In this document: one piece after another, positions 1 through 6,926 of the stretch | Position numbering within the stretch: position 1 is the first letter of the stretch | Layout of the letters: every line of letters starts with the position of its first letter | Assembly: GCA_049511115.1 (NCBI GenBank) | Contig: JBEKYH010000119.1 | Coordinates: 1-11,666 of the forward strand | Direction: 5' to 3' | DNA: 11,666 nucleotides | DNA from: JBEKYH01 sp049511115 | GTDB lineage: Bacteria; Planctomycetota; Phycisphaerae; Tepidisphaerales; Tepidisphaeraceae | Program-made: the position numbers and the translations under genes | Notes under the pieces: model-generated | Database searches by the model: none | Seen by the model: the letters and a program-made list of their open reading frames with translations, nothing else | Told to the model about the DNA's origin: nothing

Positions 1-292
1 CTTGCCGCTTATCAGCCGATACAAACGCCCACCCGTTCAGCGACGCGTTGTTGGAAGTAAACGCTGGTCGTTCACCATAAGTCGGCATCCCCAGCCGTAC
101 TGAAGCCACGAACAACGGTTGTTTCTCAGGATATTCGGCGGCCCGAGTTATTTGCAGCGATTCCAATTCTTCAGGCGACGCTTCAGGCCCCCGAAACTGG
201 ATGTCAATGATGGCCTCGGAAATGGGAGCGTGTTCGTAATGGCTCACAGCGGTGTTATCGGTCGAGCTCAGGGCTGACACAATACCTTGCAT
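1..292 (-). CDS. TIGR04255 family protein, N-terminal part (cut by window edge)
   Basis: Reading the minus strand from the ATG at 292 gives an open frame of 97 codons that runs off the left edge of the window, so only the N-terminus is seen. The translation has the layout I know for the sporadically distributed TIGR04255 family: an early Y-x-x-A-P-I-x-E-A-I-I-D-I-Q block (about residues 19-32), a central 'A-x-E-Y-P-x-K-Q' segment, and a later 'G-W-A-F-V-S-A-D-K-R-Q' block just before the edge, matching the family's G-x-x-F-x-S-A-D-x-x-Q signature. Family members are usually about 250-270 residues, so roughly two thirds is missing. The family's molecular function is unknown to me and its patchy distribution suggests horizontal spread. 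The gene is divergent from metG with 123 bases between the two starts. No good Shine-Dalgarno is visible. An upstream ATG at 302 is out of frame. Confidence 0.75.
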   Translation of the reverse strand, partial: MQGIVSALSSTDNTAVSHYEHAPISEAIIDIQFRGPEASPEELESLQITRAAEYPEKQPLFVASVRLGMPTYGERPAFTSNNASLNGWAFVSADKRQ

Positions 293-415
293 CTCGATTC
301 ATCCTACGTAAAGGCGCTCGAATTGTGATCCGCGCCAAGCCATTATCCTTAAACTTATCATACCACCGCGCATCCGCATTTGATTCATTCTCCCCCATCC
401 GGCATCATCCCCCTC

Positions 416-1963
416 ATGCCCGGCCGCTTCTACATCACGACGCCGATCTATTACCCCAATGCCGAGCCGCATCTGGGAACGGTTTACGCCACCATCGCCA
501 CCGACGCGATCGCGCGCTATCACCGCATGATGGGCGAGGATACGTTCTTCCTCACCGGCACCGACGAGCACGGCATCAAAATGGTCAAGACGGCCGCGGC
601 CGATGGGCTGGAGCCTAACCAGTTGGCCGACCGGATCGTGGCGATTTTCCAGCAGGTCTGGAAGGAACTGGATATCTCCAACGACGATTTCATCCGCACC
701 ACCTCCGACCGGCATAAGGCCACGGTGAGCGAGATCGTGCGCCGTTTGACGGCATCGGACGACATTTACCTGGGCAGCTACGCCGGCTGGTACGACGAGG
801 GGCAGGAGGAATTCGTCACCGAAACCGAAGCCAAGGCGGCGGAGTACAAGTCCATCATTAGCGGCAAACCGCTCACGCGCTATTCCGAGCCGAGCTATTT
901 CTTCCGGCTCACCAAATACGCTGCCCGCGTGCAGGAATTTATCGAGAGCCACCCCGACTTCATCCGCCCCGAATCGCGCCGGAACGAAGTTCTCAGCAAG
1001 CTCAGGGCCGGCGTGGAGGATTTATCCATCAGCCGGGCGACGCTGAAATGGGGCATCCCGCTGCCGCATGACCCAACGCACGTGGTTTATGTCTGGATCG
1101 ACGCATTGAGCAATTACATCTCGGCATTGGGGTATGCGTCGAGTGACGAATCAAAGTTCAAGAAGTATTGGCCGGCGGATGTCCATGTGATCGGCAAGGA
1201 AATCAGTTGGTTTCACTGCGTCTATTGGCCGGCGATGCTGTTTGCCCTGGGCCTGGAACTGCCCAGGCAGGTCTTCGCCCACGGCTGGTGGACCAGTGGC
1301 GGGCGAAAAATGAGCAAGTCGCTGGGAAATTTCATCGACCTGGAGAAGATTCGCGCCATCGTGAAGGATTATTCCCTCGATGCCCTGCGCTATTATTTAT
1401 TGCGGGCGGCGCCGTTTGGCAGCGACATGGATTTCAGCGACGAAGATTTCCTCAAGGCGTTTAACGAGTTGGGAAACGTCCTGGGCAATTGCCTCAACCG
1501 GACGATCAAAATGATCGGCCGATATCATGGCGGTAATTTGCCGGCGCCGGCGCAACTGGAGCAGATCGACGTGGATTTGAACGCTAAGGCCGCCGCGCTG
1601 CCACAGCAGTTGGCCCACGCCTATCAGCAACTTGATTTGCAGCAATGCTGTTTGTTGCCGCTGGAACTGGCCCGGGCAACAAACGGCTATATCGAGGCCA
1701 CCGAGCCGTTCAAACTGGCCAAAGACCCCGCCTCATCTGGACGACTGGCGACGGTTCTATTCACCGCCGCCCAAGCCATTCGCCAGGCCCTGATCGGCAT
1801 CCTTCCCATCCTGCCGCACAAGGCCGCTGACGGGCTGGGACAGATCGGCACGGACATTAAAGGTCACACCCTCGCCCAACTATTTGCTACGCCACTTCTT
1901 CCCGGAACCAGCCTCGGTCAGGCGCAACCGCTGTTCCCCAAGCTGGAAGGGGCCGATAGATAG
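416..1963 (+). CDS. metG: Methionyl-tRNA synthetase, short form
   Basis: This 515-aa cytoplasmic class I aminoacyl-tRNA synthetase charges tRNA(Met) with methionine using ATP. The HIGH motif appears as H-L-G-T (residues 19-22) after the typical F-Y-I-T-T-P-I-Y-Y-P-N start. The connective region covers about 115-170, W-I-D-A-L-S-N-Y-I lies near 227, and a perfect K-M-S-K-S loop is at 298-302 inside G-G-R-K-M-S-K-S-L-G-N. The C-terminal third is the helical anticodon-binding domain, ending in the usual L-F-P-K-L-E. The protein stops there, without the tRNA-binding (Trbp111-like) extension of longer MetRS. The zinc-knuckle part of the connective region has no cysteines: the usual Y-C-x-x-C-E is replaced by Y-D-E-G-Q-E-E. 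I chose the ATG at 416 because the frame can be opened upstream at a TTG (380), but those 12 residues precede the conserved start and do not resemble the family. No clear promoter or Shine-Dalgarno was found. Confidence 0.96.
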   Translation: MPGRFYITTPIYYPNAEPHLGTVYATIATDAIARYHRMMGEDTFFLTGTDEHGIKMVKTAAADGLEPNQLADRIVAIFQQVWKELDISNDDFIRTTSDRHKATVSEIVRRLTASDDIYLGSYAGWYDEGQEEFVTETEAKAAEYKSIISGKPLTRYSEPSYFFRLTKYAARVQEFIESHPDFIRPESRRNEVLSKLRAGVEDLSISRATLKWGIPLPHDPTHVVYVWIDALSNYISALGYASSDESKFKKYWPADVHVIGKEISWFHCVYWPAMLFALGLELPRQVFAHGWWTSGGRKMSKSLGNFIDLEKIRAIVKDYSLDALRYYLLRAAPFGSDMDFSDEDFLKAFNELGNVLGNCLNRTIKMIGRYHGGNLPAPAQLEQIDVDLNAKAAALPQQLAHAYQQLDLQQCCLLPLELARATNGYIEATEPFKLAKDPASSGRLATVLFTAAQAIRQALIGILPILPHKAADGLGQIGTDIKGHTLAQLFATPLLPGTSLGQAQPLFPKLEGADR

Positions 1964-2016
1964 AGTCGAGCGGCCAGATAAATTTAGCATTTAGAGGGAA
2001 ATGTGCCGGGTCCGAT

Positions 2017-2025
2017 TGATATAAT
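2017..2025 (+). promoter_or_regulatory. Extended -10 promoter of the TPR protein gene
   Basis: TGA-TATAAT at 2017-2025 is a perfect extended -10 element (TGn followed by consensus TATAAT at 2020-2025). No recognisable -35 hexamer lies 16-18 bases upstream, which fits an extended -10 promoter. Transcription would start near 2032, giving a leader of about 20 bases before the ATG at 2053. That leader has no convincing Shine-Dalgarno sequence. Confidence 0.6.
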
Positions 2026-2052
2026 GTCTTAAGGTTTTACCACGGACAGCTT

Positions 2053-3855
2053 ATGGGACGGCGGAAACAGAATCTGCGAAAATCGCGGCTGGGGTCGATC
2101 ACGCTGGCGGCGGCCATGGTTTTGGGGGCCTTCGCGCTCCCGTGCCGCGCCCAGGAACCCATTACCAATGACGGCCACGCCCTGGACGCCAACAATCGCA
2201 TTGGCAGCGGCGGTTATAACGGCACGAGCAAGACCAGCGGGTATTCTTCGCCCGGCGCGGTGCAAGCGAGGGTTACCTCCAACGATATCTTCTACAACAA
2301 CGTCTCGGGCCTGGGGGGTTTCAACGGCCCCGTTCCGGCTCGGGACCCGTATGCCTTCCAGGGCGGCACGCCGTTCCTTCCTTCACAGGTTTTGCAGCAG
2401 CAATCAGGCGTGAGTTCGCCAACGGCTCCGCCAACCTATAACGTCCCCCAGCCTTACTACAACGCCGATACGCATCCATTCGCCCCCCCCGGGTTTAGCG
2501 GCCCGGCTTTGGGGAGTGGGGCCCTCTCGCCCGTGACGCCCAATATCCAGCAGCCTCAGGATTACCGGCTCAACGGCAGCCTCGACGTTCCGACCGTCGG
2601 CCTGCCGCGTGCGGGAACCGTCGTGGGGCCAGGACAGGTCGATCCGACGGCAATCATGGCGCCGTCGTTTTTGAGTGCCACGCCCCTTTTCGGCGCGAAG
2701 TTTCTTGCTCCCACAATCAGCGCGGGGCAGTCCTTAAGCACCAACGTCAATTCCAGCATGACCAACTCGGTCATCACCAACAGCCTGACCGCGGGCCTTA
2801 GCCCCTCGGATATTGCCCGCCTGCGCGGAGAGTTAACCGAGACTCAGGAGGCGGAGGCGAATGCGAATTCGGCTGCGACTGGAGACCAGTCTGTCGGGGC
2901 GTCGCCATCGCCCGGGGCTGTTCCCAACACGGCCAGCGCGAACGGCCAGATTTTGCCTCCAATCGTGCAAAATACGCAGCTTTCCACCGGTTTGATTTCC
3001 ACGAACCCCGGCGATGCTGCAACCGGCCAGTCCGTGAGGAATACGCTGTCCCCCCTGCCGGCCGAGGAGGAGCAAAGTCCGCAATATGCCAAGTTGCGAG
3101 CGCAGCTCGATCAATACAACGCCGCCCATCCCAAGACCGACGAGGAGGCCAATCGCCTGTTCCAGCAGGCGCTTCGTGCCCGCCGCCAATACGAACAAAG
3201 CCTGAGCAAGACCGGCGGGCCGACGACTTTGCCGACTTCGGACACGAATACTCAGAGTTCGACGACCGGCAACCCCGGCCCGAATCAGCTTGCAACGCCG
3301 ATCGCGCCCCCGTTGCCCCCGCCCGCGCCGGTGGAGATTGGTTCGATTGGGGCGAGCATTCGTTCGCAGGGCCTCAGCCAGCTCGTGCAGCAGGGCGAAG
3401 ACCTGGCCCGTCATCAGAAGTTCAAGGACGCCATCACCAAATTCCTCGACGCCCGTCAGGTGGCGCCGAACAACATGCTGATTGCGATTGACCTGGCCAA
3501 CGCCGAACTGGGGGCTGGATTCTACGAACAGGCCAGCCAGTACCTGCATGACGCGTTTTCCGTTGATCCCGCATTGCTCATGGGCAAGTATGACCTGACG
3601 CAAGTGCTGGGACCAGATCGGCTGCAAATCCTCATCGCCGATTTGAAGCACGTCGCGACCACCACCGACAGCCCCACACCGGTTTTCCTATTGGGTTATC
3701 TATCCTACAACACCGGAGAAGCTGCCAAGGCAGTTGAGTACCTGAAACTGGCCGAGTCACGCTCAGGCGGCGCAGACACCGTGATCGACTCACTGCGCCA
3801 GCATTGGGCGCTGCCGCAAGCCGGCGCGGCTGCGACGACGCGGCCGATGCCGTGA
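2053..3855 (+). CDS. Exported low-complexity protein with C-terminal TPR region
   Basis: This 600-aa protein begins with a signal peptide: basic residues 1-12, a hydrophobic core at about 14-30, and a probable signal peptidase I site after C-R-A at 33. Mature residues 42-57 hold 'HALDANNRIGSGGYNG', a motif I associate with exported planctomycete proteins. A second short segment 'N-V-S-G-L-G-G-F-N-G' follows at about 84-93. The middle (about 95-335) is rich in Pro, Ser, Thr, Asn and Gln and looks disordered. Residues about 337-388 are charged and probably helical, and a proline-rich linker lies near 413-430. About 440-590 is helix-turn-helix repeat sequence of the TPR type, so a scaffold or cell-envelope assembly role is possible. 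No catalytic motif is visible and the specific function is unknown. The gene has its own promoter and stands 89 bases after metG, so it is probably not co-transcribed with it from a shared start. Confidence 0.85.
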   Translation: MGRRKQNLRKSRLGSITLAAAMVLGAFALPCRAQEPITNDGHALDANNRIGSGGYNGTSKTSGYSSPGAVQARVTSNDIFYNNVSGLGGFNGPVPARDPYAFQGGTPFLPSQVLQQQSGVSSPTAPPTYNVPQPYYNADTHPFAPPGFSGPALGSGALSPVTPNIQQPQDYRLNGSLDVPTVGLPRAGTVVGPGQVDPTAIMAPSFLSATPLFGAKFLAPTISAGQSLSTNVNSSMTNSVITNSLTAGLSPSDIARLRGELTETQEAEANANSAATGDQSVGASPSPGAVPNTASANGQILPPIVQNTQLSTGLISTNPGDAATGQSVRNTLSPLPAEEEQSPQYAKLRAQLDQYNAAHPKTDEEANRLFQQALRARRQYEQSLSKTGGPTTLPTSDTNTQSSTTGNPGPNQLATPIAPPLPPPAPVEIGSIGASIRSQGLSQLVQQGEDLARHQKFKDAITKFLDARQVAPNNMLIAIDLANAELGAGFYEQASQYLHDAFSVDPALLMGKYDLTQVLGPDRLQILIADLKHVATTTDSPTPVFLLGYLSYNTGEAAKAVEYLKLAESRSGGADTVIDSLRQHWALPQAGAAATTRPMP

Positions 3856-3890
3856 GTGCGAATGGTGTATTTCGACTGAACTATCGCCCT

Positions 3891-3908
3891 CGCTCGCACA
3901 AGCGAGTG
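3891..3908. repeat. Short hairpin after the TPR protein gene
   Basis: CGCTCGC (3891-3897) and GCGAGTG (3902-3908) form a 7-bp stem with one G-T pair around the loop ACAA. It lies 36 bases after the stop of the TPR protein gene and before the DCC gene. No T-run follows, so it is a poor intrinsic terminator. It could be an RNA 3'-end structure or a copy of a dispersed palindrome. Confidence 0.35.
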
Positions 3909-3946
3909 CCGGCGCGCCGTCATCGAACACATCGCCTTCCCACACC

Positions 3947-4366
3947 ATGCCATCCCCCGACGTGATTCTCTTTTACGATGGAACCTGCGGCTTTTGCTCC
4001 CGATCGGTGCAATTCATCCTCCGCCACGAGGGGTCCAACCATTCCCTTCATTTCGCCGCGCTGCAAGGCCCCACCGCGGCCGCGCTGCGCCAGAGGCATC
4101 CAGAGCTTGCCAGTTTGGACAGCATGGTCTGGTACGAACCGGCCAGCTCCAATCACCGGGAACTCCTGTTCGTTCGCTCCGCCGCCGGCATCGCCGCGAT
4201 GGCCTACCTGGGGCGAGCGTGGTGCCTTCTGGCCCTCATTGTCTGGGCCGTCCCGCGCCCGATTCGAGACGCCGTTTATGACGCCGTCGCGCGAAACCGC
4301 CATCGGCTCAGCCCCGGCAATTGCCTCGTTCCGTCGCCCCAGCATCGATCTCGCTTCATCGATTGA
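3947..4366 (+). CDS. DCC family thiol-disulfide oxidoreductase-like protein (DUF393)
   Basis: This 139-aa protein starts with 'V-I-L-F-Y-D-G-T-C-G-F-C-S-R-S-V-Q-F', the diagnostic D-G-x-C-G-F-C block of the DCC/DUF393 family (PF04134), with the CxxC cysteines at 14 and 17. A middle segment of the type 'S-M-V-W-Y' (about 62-66) and the late 'P-x-x-I-R-D-A-V-Y-D-A-V-A-R-N-R-H' block (about 104-120) are also typical, and the length is normal. The family has a predicted thioredoxin-like fold, but its substrate is not established. The gene is followed after 81 bases by the HTTM membrane protein gene. DCC proteins are often encoded beside, or fused to, HTTM/carboxylase-like proteins, so a joint redox-linked membrane function is likely. 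No clear Shine-Dalgarno precedes the ATG. The block right after the start is conserved, which supports this start. Confidence 0.9.
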   Translation: MPSPDVILFYDGTCGFCSRSVQFILRHEGSNHSLHFAALQGPTAAALRQRHPELASLDSMVWYEPASSNHRELLFVRSAAGIAAMAYLGRAWCLLALIVWAVPRPIRDAVYDAVARNRHRLSPGNCLVPSPQHRSRFID

Positions 4367-4394
4367 CCGGCGTGGTTTAACATATCAATAGGAT

Positions 4395-4417
4395 CGCGGG
4401 CGCGCCGATCGCCCGCG
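4395..4417. repeat. GC-rich inverted repeat in the DCC-HTTM spacer
   Basis: CGCGGGCG (4395-4402) and CGCCCGCG (4410-4417) form a perfect 8-bp all-G/C stem with a 7-base loop. It ends 30 bases before the HTTM start codon and 19 bases before its Shine-Dalgarno AAGG (4437-4440). No T-run follows on either strand, so it is a weak terminator candidate. A leader structure affecting translation of the downstream gene, or an mRNA-processing barrier between the two genes, is equally possible. Confidence 0.45.
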
Positions 4418-4447
4418 CGCGAAATCAAAAAGGCCCAAGGCATAGCC

Positions 4448-6076
4448 ATGGCTTACAGCAACACCTTGAGCGAGACCGCCAATCAGGCGGAGACAGCCGC
4501 GCCGGCGCGCGCGCAAGGTGCATTCGCACGCGCGATGGAACCGCTTTCAACGATCGCGCGCAATATGTTCGCCCTGGACTACCGCTCGCTAGCGCTTTTG
4601 CGCATCGCCATGGGCCTTTGCCTCCTCTGGGTCGTGTACATCAGCGCCTGCGAAATGCGGGCCTTCTATACCGATGAGGGCGTCTTGCCGCGCTCGGCGG
4701 TTTTTGAGAATGCCGACCAGTTCATCGGATTCTCCCTCCACTTCGCAAATGGCAGCGTGCCTTATATTGCAACGCTTTTTGGCATTCAGTTCGTCCTCGC
4801 CTTCATGCTCGTCGTCGGATATCGCACGCGCCTGGCCATCATTGGATCGTACATTCTGCTTTTGTCCATGCAGGACCGTCAGCCGGTATTACTCTACGGA
4901 GCCGATGGAGCGCTGCGCCTGGGGCTTTTCTGGATGATGTTTTTGCCGCTGGCGGAGCGCTTCTCCCTCGATCGTCTGGCCGGCAGAGCGCGAGCCGACA
5001 CGAGCCGCTGCTACCTCGGCGTCGCCGGATTGGCATTCATCCTTCAGGTTTGCATTATTTACACCTTTGGCGCGCTGATGAAGTCGGGGCCAACCTGGCA
5101 TGTGGATCACACGGCCGTCGCCTATGCCCTGGCGACCGATGCATACTCGCGCCCCCTGGGTCATTGGCTTGGCCAGTTTCACGGATTTGACCGCTTCCTC
5201 ACGGTTGCCACGCTTTTTTTTGAATTGTACGGACCGGCCCTCTTCATCCTGCCGCTCTGGAGCAAATGGGGACGCCTGCTGGGAATCGCCCTCTTCGCCG
5301 GTCTGCAGATCGGTTTTGGCTTGTGCATGACCATGGGCCATTTCGGACCGGTAATGATTGCGCTCACGCTCGTCTTCCTGCCCGCGTTTTTCTGGGAACG
5401 CATCGCCGAACCGCTGGGGCGAAAGTTGGCGCAGAAGTTTCATGCGATCGCGGCAATTGCTTCGACGCCCCTGGGCGCGCCCTGGCGGCACTGGATTGCC
5501 AGGGAGCGGTCACACAGCATCCTGAATTTTCCTTTGCCCCCCTCGCGCAGAATTCGCGCCGCGCGCATTACATTGGATATTGTGCGGGATGCCGCAGTGC
5601 TGGGACTGTTGGCCATCACCGTGCTTTGGAATCTGGGCCACCTCCGCGATCAGCCCTGGCGGCTCACTCCCGCGCTGACCACGCTGGGCCGCGCGACTGG
5701 GATCAGCCAGATGTGGGACATGTTCGCCCCCGACCCCAACACCACCGATGGCTGGTTCGTCGTCGCCGGAACCTTGCACAACGGCCAGACCGTTGATCTC
5801 ATGACCGGCGCGAGTCCCGTCTCCTATGACCGGCCCGCGTCGGTGGCGGGCACATTTAAGAGCACGCTCTGGATGTCCTACTTGTCGTCCTTCTGGACCC
5901 CCGGCGCTTCCAGCCCCGATCTGTTCACCACTTACTTAGGGAAGACATGGAACGAACACCATTCCGGCGGCGAACGCATCGATACAATCGAATTCAGCGC
6001 CATGGTCGAGACGGTTACACTGGAACCAGATAAGCCACCGGCACGAAAAGAATTGATCTGGGTGCAGGCGTTTTGA
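4448..6076 (+). CDS. HTTM domain membrane protein, vitamin K-dependent carboxylase-like
   Basis: This 542-aa integral membrane protein belongs to the HTTM (horizontally transferred transmembrane) family related to vitamin K-dependent gamma-carboxylase. After a soluble N-terminus (about 1-40), membrane segments include about 48-66, 104-122, 127-142, 155-168, 193-212, 250-270, 274-292 and 296-315, with one more near 380-396. Family-type signatures are D-Y-R-S-L-A-L-L-R-I near 44, the Y-G-A-D-G-A-L-R-L-G-L-F-W block followed by F-S-L-D-R near 149-177, and G-A-L-M-K-S-G-P-T-W followed by T-A-V-A-Y-A-L near 208-228. The C-terminal soluble part contains 'W-D-M-F-A-P-D-P', as in many bacterial HTTM proteins. 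The reaction of bacterial members is unknown, and I do not claim gamma-carboxylation. A Shine-Dalgarno AAGG lies 7 bases before the ATG. The gene probably works with the DCC protein upstream. It converges with the esterase unit, with 30 bases between the two stop codons. Confidence 0.9.
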   Translation: MAYSNTLSETANQAETAAPARAQGAFARAMEPLSTIARNMFALDYRSLALLRIAMGLCLLWVVYISACEMRAFYTDEGVLPRSAVFENADQFIGFSLHFANGSVPYIATLFGIQFVLAFMLVVGYRTRLAIIGSYILLLSMQDRQPVLLYGADGALRLGLFWMMFLPLAERFSLDRLAGRARADTSRCYLGVAGLAFILQVCIIYTFGALMKSGPTWHVDHTAVAYALATDAYSRPLGHWLGQFHGFDRFLTVATLFFELYGPALFILPLWSKWGRLLGIALFAGLQIGFGLCMTMGHFGPVMIALTLVFLPAFFWERIAEPLGRKLAQKFHAIAAIASTPLGAPWRHWIARERSHSILNFPLPPSRRIRAARITLDIVRDAAVLGLLAITVLWNLGHLRDQPWRLTPALTTLGRATGISQMWDMFAPDPNTTDGWFVVAGTLHNGQTVDLMTGASPVSYDRPASVAGTFKSTLWMSYLSSFWTPGASSPDLFTTYLGKTWNEHHSGGERIDTIEFSAMVETVTLEPDKPPARKELIWVQAF

Positions 6077-6077
6077 G

Positions 6078-6109
6078 CGGCACAATCTAATCACGGCACA
6101 ATCTAATCA
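6078..6109. repeat. Perfect 16-bp tandem duplication at a convergent gene junction
   Basis: The unit CGGCACAATCTAATCA occurs twice, head to tail and without mismatch (6078-6093 and 6094-6109). It begins just after the TGA of the HTTM gene. The end of the second copy (6107-6109) supplies the TGA stop codon of the minus-strand SGNH hydrolase gene. Because the unit itself carries that stop, the duplication leaves the hydrolase protein unchanged. It looks like a recent slippage or microduplication. Confidence 0.9.
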
Positions 6110-6907
6110 CTTCTTCGCGCTCGGGTCGCCCGTCGGCGGCGGGGCCTGGTCGCTCGCCGCCGGAGGACCCAGCAGTTCCGTGAGAATCGGCTTGAGTCCG
6201 TCGGCCCAGACTTGATACCCCTTCAGGGCCGGGTGCAGCTTGTCCGAATTCATCATGCCGTCGAATAATTTGCCGTCCTTGTCGGCGAGCTTGTCATTCA
6301 CGTTTAGAAAGCGAATCTTCTTTCCATCGGCATACCCCGCTATTACTTCATTGATTCGATTGATGGCGGGGATGACCGCCATGTTGTCATTCCGCGGAAA
6401 GATGGCGGTAAGAATGATCGTCGCATCGGGCGCTTTCTTTTGGCACAGTCCAACAATCGCCTTGATTCCCCGGGCAATTTCGTCGGCCTTGGCGTCGCTG
6501 ACCGGCCGGTTGCTCACGTTGTTCGTGCCGGCGAGGATAACGATGACTTTGGGATTCACGCCGTCGAGTTCGCCGTTCTCAAGCCGCCACAAAATATTCT
6601 GGACGGTATCCCCTCCCCAACCGAAATCCGCGGCGTTGTAGCCAAAGAAGTTTTGCTTCCAATTGGCCAGGAATTGCGGGTAATCGGTCGCACCCCACCG
6701 GCGCGTGATGGAGTCGCCCTCAAAGTAAACGTCGATGTGCCCCTGCTTGGCTTTTTGCAGAAGCTGTTGATGCGCCAATTGAGAATTCGCGTCGAGGCGC
6801 GGCGACGGCTGATCCGCCGGAACAGGGGCGGGAATTTGCGCCCGGCAATAGGTGGCGCAGAAAAGTGCGGCGACAAATCCAATCGCCAATTGCTTCAGGC
6901 AATTCAT
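6107..6907 (-). CDS. Exported SGNH/GDSL-type hydrolase
   Basis: This 266-aa protein is a probable extracytoplasmic ester hydrolase, perhaps a carbohydrate deacetylase or acyl esterase. The signal peptide is clear: hydrophobic residues about 7-20 and a cut after C-R-A (23). The SGNH blocks are all present: block I 'F-E-G-D-S-I-T' with nucleophile Ser66, block II 'G-W-G-G-D-T' with Gly near 96-99, block III 'A-G-T-N-N' with Asn129, and block V 'D-K-L-H-P' with Asp222 and His225 completing the triad. The closest group I recognise is the platelet-activating-factor acetylhydrolase-like bacterial esterases. The C-terminus after about 247 is a Pro/Ala-rich tail. The start is fixed by GGAG (6913-6916), 5 bases before the ATG. 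An in-frame upstream ATG at 7045 lies inside the preceding gene and would hide the signal peptide. It begins 19 bases after the CE15-like esterase gene, so the two almost certainly share a transcript. Confidence 0.92.
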   Translation of the reverse strand: MNCLKQLAIGFVAALFCATYCRAQIPAPVPADQPSPRLDANSQLAHQQLLQKAKQGHIDVYFEGDSITRRWGATDYPQFLANWKQNFFGYNAADFGWGGDTVQNILWRLENGELDGVNPKVIVILAGTNNVSNRPVSDAKADEIARGIKAIVGLCQKKAPDATIILTAIFPRNDNMAVIPAINRINEVIAGYADGKKIRFLNVNDKLADKDGKLFDGMMNSDKLHPALKGYQVWADGLKPILTELLGPPAASDQAPPPTGDPSAKK

Positions 6908-6926
6908 CGCTTCTCCAAATGCAACT

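Noticed and set aside
380..415. TTG-initiated N-terminal extension of metG
   Set aside because: The extra 12 residues lie ahead of the conserved F-Y-I-T-T-P start, and the ATG at 416 fits the family.
299..952. 217-codon minus-strand frame antisense to metG
   Set aside because: It overlaps the conserved catalytic part of metG, and its translation matches no family and is biased in Arg/Gly as expected for an antisense shadow.
2833..3651. 272-codon minus-strand frame inside the TPR protein gene
   Set aside because: The plus-strand gene has a signal peptide, a TPR region and a promoter. The antisense frame shows no domain.
4363..4390. TTGACC with CAATAG 17 bases later as a promoter for the HTTM gene
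   Set aside because: The -10 match is poor and the -35 overlaps the stop of the DCC gene. Co-transcription with the DCC gene is as likely.
4889..5491. 200-codon minus-strand frame inside the HTTM gene
   Set aside because: It is antisense to conserved membrane segments of a well-matched family, and its translation looks like a charged shadow.
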